Shown here piece after piece: positions 49,038 through 51,678 of a DNA stretch of 51,678 nucleotides; position 1 is the first letter of the stretch; every line of letters begins with the position of its first letter. The DNA comes from Neobacillus cucumis (lineage in GTDB: Bacteria > Bacillota > Bacilli > Bacillales > Cytobacillaceae). The notes beneath the pieces are model-generated. The model did no database searches. It was not told where the DNA came from and saw only the letters and a program-made list of their open reading frames with translations. A program made the translations under genes and the position numbers. The DNA lies in NCBI RefSeq assembly GCF_002860255.1, contig NZ_PGVE01000095.1, positions 1 through 51,678 on the forward strand, given 5' to 3'.

Positions 49038-49684
49038 TTATATCGCCTCCTTATATAAGAATGGTTTTACTACTATTATATGGGATAAGCTCATAACAAG
49101 TGTGTATTTACCGCTCATAAAAAGAAAACATGCTGCATTAGAGGAACGGGCTCCAGTGTATCCAGCAAAATACACAACAGTTTTACTTACAAGATATTGT
49201 TTTTTAAAAATTTAAGGTTAGGCACTGCTATAACTGAATGTTGAGTCCACTGTGTATAAAAAAATAAACGGTAAAATTTCGGCTAAATTGGGAAATACCC
49301 ATATTTCCTTAAAAATAAGGGGAGTTTTTCCGTTTAGATGATCCAAATCTTTGGAATTTGTCTTATTTAGAGCGTTCAATCGGAATATCTCCGCTTATCT
49401 CCGCTTCTTAAGCTTTCCCTATATCATTAGCAGGAAATTCTCCGCCTATGAATTCTCGTACCTACACGAAATCGATACGGGGAAGGCGGAAATGGTTTGC
49501 AAACTTCGTAATTCGCAATCCGAAGAATTAGCAATGAAAAACAAAAATAGCAAGGGTATAAATCCTTGCTTATTCCAACAGAAGTCTTAGTTTTTTTATA
49601 TTGGGAGAATACTATTGTAGAAACTCGGATACAACCAAATATTTACCAAACATTCAGAATTTAAAAATTGGTTTAAAATATTAA
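49038..49684. other. Gene-poor gap, possible degenerate repeat
   Basis: No convincing gene is present in the 720 bases between the amidase and glnK. A 79-codon frame at 49351-49590 has no ribosome site and no family resemblance. From about 49310 to 49500 the text has recurrent TCTCCGC and GGCGGAA motifs and looks like a decayed intergenic repeat. A seven-bp hairpin (AGCAAGG/CCTTGCT) lies at 49549-49570. The glnK promoter follows at 49685. Confidence 0.5.
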
Positions 49685-49714
49685 TTGACGCAGAGGAGAG
49701 AAATGTTATATATT
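49685..49714 (+). promoter_or_regulatory. SigA promoter of glnK-amtB
   Basis: TTGACG at 49685-49690 is followed by TATATA at 49707 (16-base gap) or TATATT at 49709 (18-base gap). The start site would be near 49720. The -10 region overlaps an imperfect GlnR/TnrA-type site at 49704-49720. Confidence 0.6.
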
Positions 49715-49726
49715 TTATCATATTGA

Positions 49727-49743
49727 TGTTAGGAAATATAACA
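49727..49743 (+). promoter_or_regulatory. GlnR/TnrA box
   Basis: TGTTAGGAAATATAACA fits TGTNA-N7-TNACA exactly. It lies 13 bases ahead of the glnK start and downstream of the likely transcription start. An imperfect copy, one base off, lies at 49704-49720. Confidence 0.7.
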
Positions 49744-49756
49744 TGGGGGTGCATCC

Positions 49757-50122
49757 ATGAAAAAAATAGAGGCGATCATCAGACCTGAAAGACTCACGGA
49801 GACGATTAAGGGGTTAAAAAGAATTGGAATAACAGGCTTTACCGTTTCACAGGTTGTGGGACGCGGGAAACAAAAGGATACAAAGGGTGTTTATCGCGGA
49901 AAAAATTATCAGGTGACGCTGCACCCTAAAGTGAAACTTGAAATTGTTCTTTCTGATTATTTAGTAGATACAACGATTAAGACAGTGGTACAGGCAGCTC
50001 AGACAGGAGAGGAAGGCGACGGTAAAATCTATGTCTATCCTATCCTCGAAGCCTATAACATTCGGACAGGTACCTTTGATTATGATATTGACGACTTAGC
50101 AAACCGGGAGGAGGGAATCTAA
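49757..50122 (+). CDS. glnK: P-II nitrogen regulatory protein
   Basis: Trimeric nitrogen signal protein that gates the ammonium channel encoded next to it. The 121 residues have the T-loop with GVYRGKNYQV including Tyr51, the B-loop TGEEGDGKIYVYPI and the C-terminal NIRTGTFDYD, all standard for P-II. GGGGGTG precedes the ATG. B. subtilis carries the pair as nrgA-nrgB with the channel first; here P-II is first. Confidence 0.92.
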   Translation: MKKIEAIIRPERLTETIKGLKRIGITGFTVSQVVGRGKQKDTKGVYRGKNYQVTLHPKVKLEIVLSDYLVDTTIKTVVQAAQTGEEGDGKIYVYPILEAYNIRTGTFDYDIDDLANREEGI

Positions 50123-51438
50123 TGGAACTTACGTATATCAATACAGTTTGGGTGGTTCTGGCAGCGGCGATGGTATTGTTTATGGAGGGTGGATTCAGCC
50201 TGCTTGAAGCTGGTTTTGTCCGTACGAAAAACGCAGTAAATGTAACGATGAAAATTTTCGTTGATTTAACCATTGGAGCCTTGGCGTTTTGGATGGTTGG
50301 ATTTGGGGTTATGTTTGGGAAAGATGCCTTCGGGTTCATTGGAACAAATTTATTTGGAAGCCCTGAAAAAATTCACCTTGCGATTCATTTGCCTAGTACG
50401 GCCTTTATTCTATTTCAAATGGGATTTGCGGTTGCAAGTATTTCGATTATTTCAGGTGCAGTGGCAGAACGCATGAATTTCAAAGCATATGTGGTAACGG
50501 CTGCACTTATCTGTATTGTGATCTATCCTATGAGCGGACATTGGATTTGGAATAGTGACGGCTGGTTAGCGAAGCTCGGCTTTAAAGATTTTTCCGGATC
50601 GGCAGCTATTCATGCAGTTGGCGGCTGTGCAGCATTGGCGATGGCCAAATGGCTCGGACCAAGGAAGGGCCGATTTAATTCGGATGGCAGCGTGAATGTT
50701 TTTGCGCCAAGTAACATCCCGTTAGCTTCGGCAGGAGCCTTTATTCTTTGGTTTGGCTGGTTTGCTTTTAATGCCGGCAGTACATTGGATGCATCGAGTC
50801 CTGCACTTGCACCGGTTGCGATTAATACCATGCTTGCTGGAGCGAGCGGCGGTTCAGCTGCCTTATTTTTAACAATGAAAAAATTCGGTAAAGCGGACCC
50901 GAGTATGACGATTAATGGTGTGTTGGCTGGATTAGTGGCGATTACGGCTGGGTGTGCGTATGTTTCGGAATGGTCTTCTATTTTAATTGGTGTGATTAGT
51001 GGCTTATTGGTGATTTATGCTACGCTTTTAGTTGATTACCTAAAGGTGGATGATCCGGTCGGCGCTGTGGCTGTCCATGGTTTTGGCGGTGTATTTGGAA
51101 CGATTGCTGTTGGGTTATTCGATAAGACGGATGGTTTGTTGACCACTGGTCATGTTCACCTTATTCTGGTTCAGCTGTTAGGGGCCGTTGTTGTTATTGT
51201 TTGGGGATTGCTTGGCGGGACGTTTATGGCGAAGGTTTGTGAAAAGACGGTTGGATTCCGTGCTTCTGAGCGTGAAGAAGAAGAGGGCTTGGATATGTCG
51301 TACCACGGTATTCCGGCTTATAACGAACTAGAGCGTTTTACGGATTTACCTACGAGCTTGTTTAATTTTGAAGAAACGACAGGGATTACGGTGGCTCCGC
51401 CAGCTAGCAGCAAAGTTAAAACAGGTAATTCCTTTTGA
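50122..51438 (+). CDS. amtB: Ammonium transporter AmtB
   Basis: Trimeric ammonia channel. The 438 residues have about eleven helices, with MEGGFSLLEAGFVRTKN at the N-terminus, the first conserved pore histidine in AAIHAVGGCAALA and the second in VAVHGFGGVFGT. The ATG overlaps the glnK stop (TAATG). The C-terminal tail (MSYHGIPAYNE) is the part that P-II modulates in homologues. It is the counterpart of NrgA in B. subtilis. Confidence 0.95.
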   Translation: MELTYINTVWVVLAAAMVLFMEGGFSLLEAGFVRTKNAVNVTMKIFVDLTIGALAFWMVGFGVMFGKDAFGFIGTNLFGSPEKIHLAIHLPSTAFILFQMGFAVASISIISGAVAERMNFKAYVVTAALICIVIYPMSGHWIWNSDGWLAKLGFKDFSGSAAIHAVGGCAALAMAKWLGPRKGRFNSDGSVNVFAPSNIPLASAGAFILWFGWFAFNAGSTLDASSPALAPVAINTMLAGASGGSAALFLTMKKFGKADPSMTINGVLAGLVAITAGCAYVSEWSSILIGVISGLLVIYATLLVDYLKVDDPVGAVAVHGFGGVFGTIAVGLFDKTDGLLTTGHVHLILVQLLGAVVVIVWGLLGGTFMAKVCEKTVGFRASEREEEEGLDMSYHGIPAYNELERFTDLPTSLFNFEETTGITVAPPASSKVKTGNSF

Positions 51439-51460
51439 TAAAGTATGTGTTAATACTTGG

Positions 51461-51486
51461 CTGTTGATTTTGCTCCAATCAATAGG
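51461..51486. repeat. Intergenic repeat, family 2, remnant
   Basis: CTGTTGATT, seven bases, then AATCAATAG: only the ends of the family 2 element remain, with the whole middle lost. It lies between the amtB stop and its terminator. Confidence 0.7.
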
Positions 51487-51517
51487 AGAAACCAATGATA
51501 TTTAACACACTCTTGAC

Positions 51518-51555
51518 AAAAAAGGCCGGATTCGTTGTGAATCCGGCCTTTTTTC
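51518..51555 (+). terminator. Terminator after amtB
   Basis: AAAAAAGGCCGGATTC and GAATCCGGCCTTTTTT form a perfect 16-bp stem with a five-base loop and a T run. Confidence 0.92.
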
Positions 51556-51621
51556 TATACATGCATTTTTGCTTTTTTATGAGATAAGACAGTATAAAAA
51601 TTTCGACTGTGAGAATTGTCC

Positions 51622-51678
51622 AGCTCCAGCGTCTAGCCCCTCGATGGTCTACAGCCAATCCGTCCAAAAGGTTAAAAA
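51622..51678. repeat. Intergenic foldable repeat, family 1, copy 3 (cut by window end)
   Basis: The first 57 bases match positions 34-90 and 46632-46688 with one base changed. About 20 bases of flanking sequence ahead of it also resemble that ahead of copy 1 (TTTCGACT followed by GAGAATTGTCC). The element runs off the window. Confidence 0.85.

Noticed and set aside
49351..49590. 79-codon open frame in the gap before glnK
   Set aside because: There is no ribosome site, the composition follows the repeat-like DNA, and no domain is recognisable.
1..51678. CRISPR array, tRNA or rRNA genes
   Set aside because: No spaced direct repeats of CRISPR type, no tRNA-like cloverleaf and no rRNA text were seen; the only tandem array has no spacers.

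Overview
This window is a low-to-moderate GC Firmicutes chromosome segment that looks like a motile Bacillaceae (a Bacillus, Neobacillus or Mesobacillus type; the genus cannot be fixed from this alone). The signs are AGGAGG-type ribosome sites with frequent TTG/GTG starts, U-tailed intrinsic terminators, a SigD-type sigma factor, YaaR, FlhO/FlhP, an AlaR/AlaT pair, a P-II/AmtB operon with a GlnR/TnrA-type site, and Bacillus-style intergenic foldable repeats.

Layout. 1-3521: an intergenic repeat, then a minus-strand group of an MFS exporter, an EamA exporter and two small overlapping membrane proteins. 3634-7752: motA-motB on the minus strand, facing away from yaaR-fliL-flhO-flhP. 7807-8013: a 52-bp tandem repeat array of terminator-like hairpins. 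8162-9659: a serine hydrolase and a membrane-anchored PilZ protein. 9734-12937: a SigD-type promoter followed by flgM-flgN-flgK-flgL. 13113-18514: a large flagellin, a 992-residue secreted repeat protein, and a wall hydrolase on the minus strand. 18649-24969: fliK-flgD-flgE-fliM-fliN-fliD-fliT-fliS. 25089-25224: a cyclic-di-GMP-I riboswitch with an intrinsic terminator, heading the long operon flgB-flgC-fliE-fliF-fliG-fliH-fliI-fliJ-fliN-fliO-fliP-fliQ-fliR-flhB-flhA-flhF-flhG-sigD (25275-40300). 40440-43066: a second PilZ protein, galE, a GNAT acetyltransferase and a small glucosaminidase. 43355-51438: alaT-alaR, an MFS carrier, a PbuO-type purine permease, a SPOR amidase, and glnK-amtB. Copies of one 117-bp repeat family sit at both window ends and at 46632.

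How it works together. The window encodes nearly a whole flagellum: stator, C-ring, MS-ring, export gate and ATPase, rod, hook, cap, junction proteins, flagellin, chaperones, placement proteins, sigma factor and anti-sigma factor. It carries no chemotaxis gene and no FliW or CsrA. The predicted hierarchy is: c-di-GMP acts on the riboswitch to gate the export and basal-body operon, whose last gene is SigD. SigD, held by FlgM until hook completion, then drives flgM-flgN-flgK-flgL and probably hag. Two PilZ proteins suggest a second c-di-GMP input.

The most interesting points are the riboswitch that puts sigD itself under c-di-GMP control; a FliM without the N-terminal CheY-binding peptide, while the adjacent short FliN carries such a peptide; two separate FliN paralogues instead of FliY; the 52-bp hairpin array; the large flagellin with a calcium-loop-like motif next to a ten-module surface protein; and three wall hydrolases without signal peptides. 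Functions rest on reading motifs by eye; no database search was run.
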